A stretch of DNA of 64,000 bases, from NCBI GenBank assembly GCA_035546855.1, contig DASZVY010000045.1, forward strand, positions 1 to 64,000, read 5' to 3'. Position numbers and translations under genes: made by a program. The DNA comes from Nitrobacter sp035546855. Its GTDB lineage: Bacteria > Pseudomonadota > Alphaproteobacteria > Rhizobiales > Xanthobacteraceae. Positions 36,602-44,582 of the stretch are shown one piece after another. The number at the start of each line of letters is the position of its first letter. The stretch's first letter is position 1. Under the pieces are notes generated by a model. It was not told the origin of the DNA, made no database searches, and was given only the letters and a program-made list of their open reading frames with translations.

Positions 36602-37009
36602 TTAAAGCCCGATGGCTTTTAGAACGCCGTTTCTCACGAGTTTGACATCGGCATCAGTCATTTTCGGATGTAAATATTTGCGCTTTCCCGTTTGGTCGCG
36701 AGCGGTTTGAAACAAATCCAGCCGCTCAAACGAGACGGTCGCGACCATGTCGCACTTGGCCCAAAATACACAGTACGGGAATGGGTAGGGCAACGGGCTG
36801 GGGAGTTCGATGCGGACCACATAGTCAACGTTGTGCTCTGGTCGGGTTTGCGAGAGTGGGATTACCGTACAAAGCCCATCTCGATAAGGCAGACGCGGTG
36901 AAATAACGACTGCCGGCCGCTTCTTCACCATCTCCGGCTCTTGAAAACCACCCCGACCGTAGTCGCAAAGAAGGATTGTCCCCACGCCAACTGGATACTT
37001 AATTCCCAT
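36602..37009 (-). CDS. MazF/PemK-like toxin, no antitoxin seen
   Basis: A 135-residue protein of the PemK/MazF endoribonuclease fold: VGVGTILLCDYGRGG at the N-terminus (the strand that starts all MazF proteins), EMVKKRPAVVISPRLPYRDG with the conserved Arg-Pro-Val pocket, then CTVIPLSQTRP. Members cut mRNA at short motifs and are normally neutralised by a small antitoxin encoded just upstream. The 160 bp upstream and 355 bp downstream have no candidate antitoxin. Codons such as ATA, TTA and AAA are more frequent than in neighbouring genes. It lies between infC and rpmI, both on the same strand. Activity is unproven; the non-toxic MazF-fold subgroup is an alternative. Confidence 0.8.
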   Translation of the reverse strand: MGIKYPVGVGTILLCDYGRGGFQEPEMVKKRPAVVISPRLPYRDGLCTVIPLSQTRPEHNVDYVVRIELPSPLPYPFPYCVFWAKCDMVATVSFERLDLFQTARDQTGKRKYLHPKMTDADVKLVRNGVLKAIGL

Positions 37010-37104
37010 ACCGAATTATTAACGCTTCGGAGGGCGAGTAGAAACTGAAAGTTCCCTCAACTTTCGCTAACTAGGAAACCTCGATGCGGCGCGAAAGCGC
37101 TGCA

Positions 37105-37130
37105 GTCGTCCCCGCCTTCGCGGGGACGAC
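37105..37130. repeat. perfect GC hairpin between infC and the toxin gene
   Basis: GTCGTCCCCGC (37105-37115), loop CTTC, GCGGGGACGAC (37120-37130): a perfect 11-bp stem 40 bp after the infC stop. It is a common dispersed hairpin motif in this group. With no T run it would be a weak terminator for infC. Confidence 0.6.
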
Positions 37131-37169
37131 TAGCCTTAACACTTCTGCTGCGTGGAAAGGCTGGCCCGC

Positions 37170-37709
37170 TCAGCGCGGCGCCAGCACCATGACGACCTGA
37201 CGGCCCTCGAACTTGGCGTCCTGTTCGACCTTGGCGAACTCGGCCACGTCGCTCTTCACCTTGTCGAGCAGCTTTGTGCCGATTTCCTGGTGGGCCATCT
37301 CGCGGCCGCGGTAGCGCAGGGTGATCTTGACCTTGTCGCCTTCCTCGAAGAACCGCTGCATCGCCTTCATTTTCACGTTGTAATCGTGGTCGTCGATCAT
37401 CGGACGGAGCTTGATCTCCTTGATCTCGACGATCTTCTGGCGCTTGCGGGCCTCGGCGGCTTTCTTCTGGGCCTGAAACTTGTATTTCCCGTAATCCATG
37501 ATCTTGCAGACGGGCGGGCTGCTGTTCGGCGCGATCTCGACGAGGTCCATTCCGGCCTCCATCGCCATCTTGATCGCGGCGATCGTTTCCACGGTACCGA
37601 GATTGGTGCCTTCCGCGTTGATCAACTGTACCTGTGCGTTGCGGATTTCATCGTTGGTGCGCGGTCCGTCTTTCGCGACGGGGGTTGGCGCTCTGTTGGG
37701 ACGGCGAAT
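37170..37709 (-). CDS. infC: translation initiation factor IF-3, probable AUU start
   Basis: IF-3 binds the 30S subunit and checks the start codon and initiator tRNA. Core motifs: GPRTNDEIRNAQVQLI, CKIMDYGKYKFQAQKKAAEA and KEIKLRPMIDDHDYNVKMK. No ATG precedes the conserved part in frame. The best start is ATT at 37707-37709 (encoding the usual RRPNRAP N-terminus), with GGAG 8 nt upstream, giving 179 residues. A TTG at 37754 is the only other open choice and has no such site. AUU is the known infC start in enterobacteria, where it lets IF-3 repress its own translation. Confidence 0.93.
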   Translation of the reverse strand: MRRPNRAPTPVAKDGPRTNDEIRNAQVQLINAEGTNLGTVETIAAIKMAMEAGMDLVEIAPNSSPPVCKIMDYGKYKFQAQKKAAEARKRQKIVEIKEIKLRPMIDDHDYNVKMKAMQRFFEEGDKVKITLRYRGREMAHQEIGTKLLDKVKSDVAEFAKVEQDAKFEGRQVVMVLAPR

Positions 37710-37918
37710 GGGTATTTCTCCAGTATTGTGAACGAGGCGCGTATTTTGAAGCAAGATGCGGCAGGGAGCAAGCGGCCCCGATCCATCAAAAGCATCAAAT
37801 GCCGCACACCGCTATGACGCCGACGCAACATGGAGTGTGGTTGCTTGTTCCGCAAGCGCCGGCTTTTGTTGACCGCCTTCGGCCATTGCGACAGACAGCA
37901 CGGAGAGGGACTGATTCC

Positions 37919-38698
37919 ATGAGCAATTCGGCGATTCCGCCAACATTCATCGATGTCGGCACGGACCGGCGCCGGATCGCAGTACGCGCGCGGTCCGGCG
38001 CTTCGCCGGGGCTGTTCTGGCTCGGCGGTTTCAAATCAGACATGGCCGGCACCAAGGCCCTGGCGCTCGATGCCTGGGCGGCGGAGCATGGCCGCGCCTG
38101 CGTGCGCTTCGACTATTCCGGCCACGGCGAATCCGGCGGCGATTTCACCGCCGGGACCATCGGCCGGTGGCTCGAGGAGAGCCTTGCGGTGTTCGATGCC
38201 TTCTGCGCCGGCCCGCAGGTGGCAATCGGCTCGTCCATGGGCGGCTGGATGGCGCTGCTCCTGGCGCGCGCGCTTCTGAAGCGCCCGGCATCCCGGGCCT
38301 CGCTGGCGGGTCTCGTGCTGATCGCGCCGGCGCCCGATTTCACCGAAGACCTGATGTGGAAGGGTTTTTCGCCGGAGGCGAAGCTCGACATCGAGACCAG
38401 GGGCGTCTGGCTGCGCCCGTCCGAATACGGCGATCCCTATCCGATCACCCGCAACCTGATCGAGGACGGCCGCAACCATCTCCTGCTCGGCGGCAGCATC
38501 GTGACCGGCTGCCCGGTGCGGATCCTGCAGGGCGCGCAGGACCCGGACGTGCCTTGGCGTCACGCGTTTGCACTGGCGGAGCGGTTGCCGGCCGACGACG
38601 TGGTGCTGACGGTGATCCGGGACGGCGATCATCGCCTGTCGCGCCCGCAGGACATTTCGCGCATCCTCGCCGCGGTGGCGGAGTTTCCTGCGGCCTGA
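37919..38698 (+). CDS. alpha/beta hydrolase
   Basis: A 259-residue serine hydrolase. The start at 37919 (MSNSAIPPTFIDVG) fits the family; the frame is open upstream but overlaps infC. The nucleophile elbow is GSSMGG (about 98-103), preceded by FDYSGHGESGG; the acid is in GAQDPDVPW and the His in DGDHRLSRP. It resembles the small ABHD10/YbbA-like esterases. It is divergent from infC, 209 bp apart. Substrate unknown. Confidence 0.85.
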   Translation: MSNSAIPPTFIDVGTDRRRIAVRARSGASPGLFWLGGFKSDMAGTKALALDAWAAEHGRACVRFDYSGHGESGGDFTAGTIGRWLEESLAVFDAFCAGPQVAIGSSMGGWMALLLARALLKRPASRASLAGLVLIAPAPDFTEDLMWKGFSPEAKLDIETRGVWLRPSEYGDPYPITRNLIEDGRNHLLLGGSIVTGCPVRILQGAQDPDVPWRHAFALAERLPADDVVLTVIRDGDHRLSRPQDISRILAAVAEFPAA

Positions 38699-38705
38699 CC
38701 GTTCC

Positions 38706-38793
38706 GTCATGCCCGGGCTTGTCCCGGGCATCCACGTCTTTCTAAGATGTCGGCATGCAAGACGTGGATGGCCGGAATAAATCCGGCCATGAC
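38706..38793. repeat. dispersed palindromic repeat, GTCATG family
   Basis: Bounded by GTCATGCCCGGG and GGCCATGAC. ATCCACGTCTT (38730-38740) is mirrored by AAGACGTGGAT (38759-38769). Further copies with the same central block are at 48351-48474 and 49705-49857, and a half copy at 44890-44918. This is one of the most recognisable intergenic repeats in Bradyrhizobium-type genomes. Confidence 0.8.
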
Positions 38794-38806
38794 GAGAGGA
38801 GCCGTC

Positions 38807-39274
38807 ATGGACGCAAAAACCATGCTCCGCGAATTCTGCGATGCCGTCGAGCGGCGCGACGGAAAGTCCCTCGCGGCGCTGTTCACCGACGACGGCGTCT
38901 ATCATGATGTCTTCTACGGCGCGTTCCAGGGCCGCGCTGACATCGCCGCGTTGATCGACGACTGGTTCTACCGCACGGCGGAGGATTTTCGCTGGGTGAT
39001 GCACGATCCCGTCAGCGACGGCACCACGCTCTACGCGCGCTATACCTTCAGCTATCGGTCGAAATTGCCGGACGCGAAAGGCGCGCGGGCGATGTTCGAG
39101 GGCGTCTCGATCATGCGGCTGCGTGACGGGTTGATCGCCGAATATCACGAGGTCGCCAATACCGCGCCGGCGTTCGTCGATCTGAATTTCGCGCCCGAGC
39201 GGATCGCGAAGATCGTGGCGAAGCAAGGGACGGCATTGAAGGCGCGGCCGGAGATGACGCGGCATCTCGCGTAG
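38807..39274 (+). CDS. NTF2/SnoaL-like protein
   Basis: A 155-residue protein with the NTF2-like fold: MLREFCDAVERRDGKSLAAL at the N-terminus, LFTDDGVYHDVFYGAFQGRA and a C-terminal MRLRDGLIAEYHEVANTAPA strand. Members include ketosteroid-isomerase-like enzymes and binding proteins; the reaction is unknown. The ATG at 38807 is chosen because the upstream in-frame part lies inside a dispersed repeat. It follows the alpha/beta hydrolase at 108 bp. Confidence 0.8.
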   Translation: MDAKTMLREFCDAVERRDGKSLAALFTDDGVYHDVFYGAFQGRADIAALIDDWFYRTAEDFRWVMHDPVSDGTTLYARYTFSYRSKLPDAKGARAMFEGVSIMRLRDGLIAEYHEVANTAPAFVDLNFAPERIAKIVAKQGTALKARPEMTRHLA

Positions 39275-39277
39275 CGT

Positions 39278-39382
39278 TAGAGCATGATCCCGAAAAGTGG
39301 AAACCGGTTTTCGGAAAAGATCATGCTCAAACAAAAAGATAAACGACGAGTCTGATTCAACGTAGTTGAAACAGACTCTAGA
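39278..39382. repeat. dispersed palindromic repeat, AGCATGATC family
   Basis: Two hairpins in a row: GAGCATGATC (39280-39289) mirrored by GATCATGCTC (39319-39328) with GAAAAGTGGAAACCGGTTTTC inside split over both arms, then GAGTCTG mirrored by CAGACTC near 39349-39376. The ends are TAGAG and CTCTAG. A longer relative lies at 56661-56776. The stop codon of the heparinase-like gene falls inside its right end. Confidence 0.8.
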
Positions 39383-41132
39383 GCGGCAATTCCGGCTCGC
39401 GGCGCGCGTTGCGCCGGGCCGTTGTCGCCGCCGCCGAGGTGGCCGAGCGGACAAAGCTCCAGCGGATGGTCGACGCCTGCCGGGCATTCTGCTGGATCAC
39501 GATCTGCGCGGTCCGGCGCGGCCCGTCGTTGCCGGCGAGGAAAACGCTGTCCTCGAGGTCGACCCGATCGTCCGGCGACTCAAACGTCCAGACCTCGCGA
39601 TTCGGCAGCACCAGCATCACGCCGTGCGCGTCGCTGAGGCGGCTGGCCTTGACCGACGGATGCAGATGAAAGCGCAGGGCATAGTCGGCGTCATGCCCCT
39701 TGATGCGGCCGCCGTGCGCCGGCGACAGGGTATCTTCGCCATCAAGCCGCGATCCGTCCTCCGCCGCCATCAGCACGCGCTGATGGATCAGGCCGAAGCG
39801 GCTGAGATATCCGTCATGCGACGCGGTCAGCACCGATCCGTTCTCGATCGCCTCACGATAGCTCTCCACCCGCGAGGGACCGCTGACGATCGGCGCGCCC
39901 TGCAGCAGCCGTTTCATGGCGGACAGCTCGACGAACTGGCACGATGATGTGTCGTGATAGGTCAGGGTCGAATGCGCCGCGGTGCTGCGCGCGAAGGTGC
40001 GCCAATTGTCGCGGCCGGTCGCCGGCACGCCGCAATTGACGAGGATCCGGTTCGGGCCGGATGACATCTCGAACGACAGGCAGCCGGCATGCGCGTCCTG
40101 GCTGACGTTCGGCGGTGGCGGCGCGCCTGTGTCCATGATGATCGTCATGGCCCCGGCTTCGAGCCGCTGGAAACCGCTGTGCGGCATGGACGCCATCGGT
40201 GCGCCGCGCGTATCGTCGTAAGCGAGCAGCGTGGCCACGAGATCCGACGGCGCGCTGCCCATGCCGTTGAACAGCGCAAAACTGCCGTCGCCATGGCGGA
40301 AGAAGCGCAGCATCGGCATCATGCGGTCGATGGCATTGAGCAGCGCCGGCGGCGGCGCGATGTTGCGCGCGGCGAAGGTCTGCCGCAACGGCAGCAAATC
40401 CATCAGAAGCTCGATCAGCACGCCGGGATTGCGCGAGATGTGGCCGCCGTCGGGTAGGATCTGCCTTTGCAATTCGTCGGAGAGACGGCGCGTGGTGGTG
40501 CGGATATGGCGCGCCTGATTGGCGAGGCAGAGCGAAGCGTAGCAGAGCGCGATCAGCACCTGCAGCCGCGCGACGCCGTCGGGAACCGTATGCATGCTGA
40601 GCCGCAGCAGGCGGATTTCGCGCGCCAGCATGCGCAGATAGCGGCGGTAGAACTTTCCGTCGGTGTCGTTGAGCACCAGCGGCGCTTGCGACAACATCGA
40701 GATCACGCGCCGCGCCAGCACGTCGGCGCGTTTTCCGACCGGCCGCTTGCGTGCCGGATTGGACATCCAGTCGTCGACCAGCGCGCGCGCATTGGCGCGC
40801 GTGATCGCGGTGTCGGCGGCGCGCAGATGGCGCAGCCAGCCGAAACCGAGCAGCGCAGCCTCCCACTCCTCGGACGGCGGTTCGAGATCGAAGATCGAGC
40901 GCGAATGACAGGTGACGATCTTGCCGGCGAAAACGAAACGCCCGGCATAGATTTCGGCGGCGCGGGTGGCGTCCGCGGTGCGCAGATCGTGCGGCGCGAT
41001 GATCAGCCGGTCGGTCCGTCCGGGCCACAGCCGCGCCAGCGCCACCGACCCGCCGCCGGCGCGTGCCATCGCGTTCCGCGCGAACCGGCGGAGAACCAGC
41101 GTCGACAGGCGTCTGCGTTGAGCGATAGACAC
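39378..41132 (-). CDS. heparinase II/III family protein
   Basis: A 584-residue protein from the GTG at 41132 (VSIAQRRRLSTLVLRRFARN). The N-terminal alpha/alpha toroid (about 60-330, with GLGWLRHLRAADTAITRANA-like FGWLRHLRA) and the C-terminal beta-sandwich with GCLSFEMSSGPNRILVNCG and HSTLTYHDTSS are typical of bacterial heparinase II/III-like proteins linked to acidic polysaccharides. No signal peptide is visible. The frame is open up to 41249, but that part runs into palindromic element C, and ATGs inside are possible. It lies downstream of rsmB on the same strand. Confidence 0.85.
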   Translation of the reverse strand: MSIAQRRRLSTLVLRRFARNAMARAGGGSVALARLWPGRTDRLIIAPHDLRTADATRAAEIYAGRFVFAGKIVTCHSRSIFDLEPPSEEWEAALLGFGWLRHLRAADTAITRANARALVDDWMSNPARKRPVGKRADVLARRVISMLSQAPLVLNDTDGKFYRRYLRMLAREIRLLRLSMHTVPDGVARLQVLIALCYASLCLANQARHIRTTTRRLSDELQRQILPDGGHISRNPGVLIELLMDLLPLRQTFAARNIAPPPALLNAIDRMMPMLRFFRHGDGSFALFNGMGSAPSDLVATLLAYDDTRGAPMASMPHSGFQRLEAGAMTIIMDTGAPPPPNVSQDAHAGCLSFEMSSGPNRILVNCGVPATGRDNWRTFARSTAAHSTLTYHDTSSCQFVELSAMKRLLQGAPIVSGPSRVESYREAIENGSVLTASHDGYLSRFGLIHQRVLMAAEDGSRLDGEDTLSPAHGGRIKGHDADYALRFHLHPSVKASRLSDAHGVMLVLPNREVWTFESPDDRVDLEDSVFLAGNDGPRRTAQIVIQQNARQASTIRWSFVRSATSAAATTARRNARREPELPL

Positions 41133-41248
41133 GCGCTTTTTGAGGCCCCGGGCGGACTCTTGTTCGAGTCCTTGTTGGCTTGAAAAGATTCGCCAGTGTG
41201 AACCACCACACCGGCGAATCCTTTTAATCCGGAAAGGCCGGCAACGCA

Positions 41249-41326
41249 CTAGTGGGGTGGTTCGGAAGTTCGCTTCATTTTCTCGACACGCTCTTCAAGC
41301 GAACTTCTGAACCTAAACCACACTAG
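41249..41326. repeat. palindromic element C (MITE-like)
   Basis: Arms 41249-41275 and 41297-41326 begin and end in CTAG and share GAAGTTCGCTT next to a 21-nt loop; the right arm is 3 nt longer (an A-rich bulge). It has the same plan as elements A and B at 2520-2682. It fills the middle of the 321-bp gap between rsmB and the heparinase-like gene (41133-41453), which otherwise shows only the short hairpin at 41427-41445. Confidence 0.8.
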
Positions 41327-41426
41327 AATCATGAATTTGCGGGTGTCCCTTTGATTCCGGGGTTCGCATCGAAGGTTGCTGCGAGCGCTTGCGAACTCCG
41401 AAATCGGGACACTATCTTGAAACGGC

Positions 41427-41445
41427 GCGAATCCCGGTGATTCGC
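41427..41445 (-). terminator. weak hairpin after rsmB
   Basis: GCGAATC (41427-41433), 5-nt loop, GATTCGC (41439-41445), 8 bp after the rsmB stop on the minus strand, followed there by GCCGTTTC. It is a plausible but weak terminator. Confidence 0.35.
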
Positions 41446-41453
41446 TGTCGGTG

Positions 41454-42803
41454 TCAGGCCTTCGTCAGCCGCGCGGCATAGAAGCCGTCGAGACCGGCCA
41501 GCCGTGGATCGGCGTGGGGCAGATGGCAGGGCAACGTGCGCAAATCGCCATCTGACGTGACGATGTCGTCGAGACCGGCCACCTCCATCGGCGTGATCGG
41601 CACGCGGCGCATGCCGGACTCGGACTCCAGCAGCGCGGCGATGGCCCGCTCGCCCTCTTCGGGTTCCAGCGAGCAGGTGCAATAAATCAGCGTGCCGCCG
41701 GGTTTCAGCAGGGTGGTCGCCTTCTGCAGCAGCCGCTGTTGCAGCGCAGTGAGCGTGGCGATGTCGGATTCCTGTTTCAGCCAAGCCACGTCCGGGTGCC
41801 GCCGAATCGTGCCGGTGGCGGAACACGGCGCGTCCACCAGCACGGCGTCGAAGCCGTCGCCGCGGGGATTCTGCCACTCGACCGCATCGGCGGTGACGGT
41901 CTCCGCGGTGAACGAGAGCCGTGTGAAATTGTCGCGCAATCGCGCCACGCGATTCGGCGAGCGGTCGATCGCGATCACCTCCGCGCCGGCCTGCGCGAGC
42001 TGCGCGGTCTTGCCGCCGGGCGCCGCGCAGAGATCGACGACGCGGCGGCCCGCGAGGTCGCCGAACAGCCGCGCCGGCATCGCTGCGGCGGCATCCTGAA
42101 CCCACCATTCGCCTTCAGCGAATCCCGGCAGCATCGTCACCGATCCCTGCAGCAGCGTTCGCACCGAGCCGGTCGGCAAGGTCTCGCCATGCAGGCGCGT
42201 CGCCCACTGGGCCGCATCCGACTTCACCGTGAGATCGAGCGATGGATCGTGATTGAGCGCCGCGGCCATCGCTTTCGCGGTGACCTCGCCGTAATGCGCG
42301 ATCCAGCGTGCGAGAAGCCACGGCGGAACGTCGAGCGCGTCAGAGCGCACCTCTTCGATGAGCGGGTGTCCCTCGCGCGCGCAGCGCCGCAGCACGGCGT
42401 TGACGAGGCCGGCGTATTTGGCGGCGCGCCGGTCCGACTGCACGAGCCGGACGGAAAGATCGACCGCGGCATGATCCGGCACGTCCATCCAGAGGATCTG
42501 CGCGGCGCCGATCAGGAGCGCGCTTTGCGCGCGCGGCGCATCGGTCGGAATGCCGCGATCGAGCAGCCGCGACAACACGTGCCCGAGCGTGCCGAGACGG
42601 CGCAGGATCGTCGCGACCAGGCGTCGCATTAGCGCGCGGTCGCGATCCGGAAGCGCCTTCAGGCCGGGATGCGCGGCGGCTCCATCAAGCTGATCATCGA
42701 GAGTGCGACGCTTGTGGAGAACGCCATCGAGTATGTCGGCCGCGATACGCCGCGCGGCGAGGCCGGGGACCTCGGGCGGCGGTGCGAATCGTGTTGACGG
42801 CAT
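41454..42803 (-). CDS. rsmB: 16S rRNA (cytosine-967 C5)-methyltransferase
   Basis: SAM-dependent RNA m5C methyltransferase. It is 449 residues: an N-terminal NusB-like RNA-binding domain (AARRIAADILDGVLHKRRTL to about 150) and a C-terminal Rossmann domain with VVDLCAAPGGKTAQLAQAGA near 255, the PCSATG motif (DAPCSATGTIRRHPD) and TCSLEPEEGE, which hold the two catalytic cysteines. The start is MPSTRFAPPPEVPG at 42803. It is divergent from the SDHAF4-like gene. Confidence 0.95.
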   Translation of the reverse strand: MPSTRFAPPPEVPGLAARRIAADILDGVLHKRRTLDDQLDGAAAHPGLKALPDRDRALMRRLVATILRRLGTLGHVLSRLLDRGIPTDAPRAQSALLIGAAQILWMDVPDHAAVDLSVRLVQSDRRAAKYAGLVNAVLRRCAREGHPLIEEVRSDALDVPPWLLARWIAHYGEVTAKAMAAALNHDPSLDLTVKSDAAQWATRLHGETLPTGSVRTLLQGSVTMLPGFAEGEWWVQDAAAAMPARLFGDLAGRRVVDLCAAPGGKTAQLAQAGAEVIAIDRSPNRVARLRDNFTRLSFTAETVTADAVEWQNPRGDGFDAVLVDAPCSATGTIRRHPDVAWLKQESDIATLTALQQRLLQKATTLLKPGGTLIYCTCSLEPEEGERAIAALLESESGMRRVPITPMEVAGLDDIVTSDGDLRTLPCHLPHADPRLAGLDGFYAARLTKA

Positions 42804-42991
42804 GAAACGGGAACATCGCTGAAGGGACGGAGCAATGGTTTGCGCGTCTCACGCATTCCATCGGGCGGGAGCAAGTCGTGACACGCGAATATGCCAAATG
42901 TAAGAATCGTCTTGATGTTCTCCCAGTCCTTGCACACATCTCATCGGGAAAGATTTTTTTCGCGCGCGTGCGCAGAAAGAAAAGAACCGAC

Positions 42992-43204
42992 ATGCCTGAC
43001 GACGACTCCTCATCGCCGCCATCGAACGCGGCGCGCAAGCCGCTGACGCCGGAGGCGCAACGCGCGCTTGCCGAAGCCGAGGCGCGTCGCGCCGCCGCGG
43101 CCGCAGAAGCAAAGCCGCGGCCGAAGGAGCTGCAGGGCCCGAAGGGGCCCGAGCCGACCCGGTTCGGGGACTGGGAGCGCAACGGCATCGCCTCGGATTT
43201 CTGA
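42992..43204 (+). CDS. SDHAF4-like (DUF1674) protein
   Basis: A 70-residue protein with the DUF1674/SDHAF4 signature at its C-terminus (GPKGPEPTRFGDWERNGIAS, then DF as the last residues). In mitochondria SDHAF4 shields the flavinylated succinate dehydrogenase subunit A before assembly; the bacterial role is inferred from that. The N-terminal half is an Ala/Glu/Arg-rich helix. The ATG at 42992 is used; an upstream in-frame start has no conserved extension. It lies next to rsmB, not to sdh genes. Confidence 0.85.
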   Translation: MPDDDSSSPPSNAARKPLTPEAQRALAEAEARRAAAAAEAKPRPKELQGPKGPEPTRFGDWERNGIASDF

Positions 43205-43354
43205 GGAGCTGGCGGGGCTGCGGACGATCCGCTCCCGGCTTGGGCGCCCGGCCGCCAAAACCTGGCATCAGCATTGTACGTCAGGTTGTCAGGGGAGCAG
43301 GCACAACTTCTGATTTTCCTTGCGGCGGGCGACGACTCGCCTTAGCATAGGAAT

Positions 43355-43936
43355 ATGTACCCATATGCCAGAATAAATGCATCAGGGCGAGGCGCGCGCC
43401 GGTTGTCGGCGCCGATCCTGCCCGTGGTCTTTGGTGCGGGGTTGGCGATAGGCGTTTTGCTGCCGGTCCGGTCCTGGGTGCATCGGCCGGCTGAGGACCT
43501 GCCCATGCAAGACGCCGCGGCCGTCCCGGAGGCCGCCGCGCCATGGATTCGCGCGGGCAATCCGGAAGTCCGCCATGCCATCGACGTGGTCAGAGTGATC
43601 GATGGCGACACCTTCGAGGCGCGGGTGCATCTGTGGCCCGGTCTTGATATGACGACGCGGGTGCGCCTGCGCGGCATCGATGCGGCGGAGCTGAATGCGC
43701 GTTGTCCCGAGGAATTGCGATTGGCGGAAACCGCGCGCGAAGCGCTGCGCGCTCATCTCGACGAGGGCGGGGTGACCATCACCGACATCGGGCCTGACAA
43801 ATACAATGGCCGGGTGGTGGCGAACGCGGCGACGCGACGCACGCCCGATATTTCCGCGGCGATGCTGGAGAGCGGCGATGCCCGCCGCTACCACGGCGGG
43901 CATCGCGAAGGCTGGTGCGGCCGCGCGAGCCGGTAG
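43355..43936 (+). CDS. membrane-anchored thermonuclease-like protein
   Basis: A 193-residue protein with an N-terminal hydrophobic helix (about 20-38, ILPVVFGAGLAIGVLL) and a staphylococcal nuclease (SNase) domain: RVIDGDTFEARVHLW with the metal Asp, TTRVRLRGIDAAELN with catalytic Arg and Asp/Glu, and DKYNGRVVA with the second Arg. All main catalytic positions appear kept. It is probably anchored to the inner membrane with the nuclease in the periplasm. Role unknown, possibly nucleic-acid scavenging. Confidence 0.85.
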   Translation: MYPYARINASGRGARRLSAPILPVVFGAGLAIGVLLPVRSWVHRPAEDLPMQDAAAVPEAAAPWIRAGNPEVRHAIDVVRVIDGDTFEARVHLWPGLDMTTRVRLRGIDAAELNARCPEELRLAETAREALRAHLDEGGVTITDIGPDKYNGRVVANAATRRTPDISAAMLESGDARRYHGGHREGWCGRASR

Positions 43937-43977
43937 CGTGGAACGTTGTCCTTCCGGGGTGCGCGCGAAACGCGCGA

Positions 43978-44025
43978 ATCCGGAATCTCACTTTGAAAAA
44001 GTGTTCTTTTGCCGAGATTCCGGAT
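43978..44025. repeat. inverted repeat between the nuclease and L,D-transpeptidase genes
   Basis: ATCCGGAATCTC (43978-43989) and its perfect reverse complement at 44014-44025, 24 nt apart, within a wider GCGCGAA...TTGCGC context. It matches the plan of another dispersed repeat in this group. Positioned between convergent genes, it may also act as a two-way terminator, although no clean T run is seen. Confidence 0.6.
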
Positions 44026-44063
44026 CGGCTTGCGCTGCGATCCGGTCGGGATGGCCTGTTGAA

Positions 44064-44582
44064 TCAGCGCTGCGTGACGACAACCGGCGTGCCGACCGAG
44101 ACGCGCCGGAAGAGGTCGCTGATATCGGCGTTGTACATGCGGATGCAGCCATACGAGACGAAGTGGCCGACCGACTCCGGCCGGTTGGTGCCGTGAATGG
44201 CGTATTGCCCGCCGCCGGAAAGCGTCATCGCCGCGACCCCCATGGGGTTCGCCGGCGAGCCGCCGGGAATCACGTCCGGAATCCTCGGATTGTCGTGCTT
44301 GACGTCGGCGGGCGGGGCCCAGGCGGGCTCGCGATATTTGCCGTCGATGCGCGCGGTGCCGGCCCACTGCTTGCCGGCCTTGCCGACGCCGACCGGATAG
44401 CGGATGGCGTGATCCTGATCGACGATGAGATAGAGCCGCCGCTCCCGGGTCTTCACCACGATGGTTCCGGGCGCGTAGTCGCCGCGATAGCCGACCACAT
44501 CGGGTTTCGCCTCGGCCGCCGAAATTCCCGCCATCCCCACGCCGACAGTGATGGCCAGCGCCACCGCGACCTTCGCAAACAT
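44064..44582 (-). CDS. L,D-transpeptidase (YkuD family)
   Basis: Periplasmic enzyme that crosslinks peptidoglycan 3-3 or attaches lipoprotein. It is 172 residues from the ATG at 44582 (MFAKVAVALAITVGVGMAGI), which has GGAG before it and starts a Sec signal peptide ending about ISAAEA. The YkuD domain shows IVVKTRERRLYLI, GVGKAGKQWAG, catalytic His130 in AIHGTNRPESVG and Cys146 in SYGCIRMYN. Short single-domain form without a peptidoglycan-binding module. The 5' region holds the acs-distal intergenic stretch. Confidence 0.92.
   Translation of the reverse strand: MFAKVAVALAITVGVGMAGISAAEAKPDVVGYRGDYAPGTIVVKTRERRLYLIVDQDHAIRYPVGVGKAGKQWAGTARIDGKYREPAWAPPADVKHDNPRIPDVIPGGSPANPMGVAAMTLSGGGQYAIHGTNRPESVGHFVSYGCIRMYNADISDLFRRVSVGTPVVVTQR

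Noticed and set aside
36303..36622. Short plus-strand frames downstream of the toxin gene, considered as a possible antitoxin.
   Set aside because: They are on the opposite strand to the toxin, overlap the terminator, and show no DNA-binding motif or ribosome-binding site.
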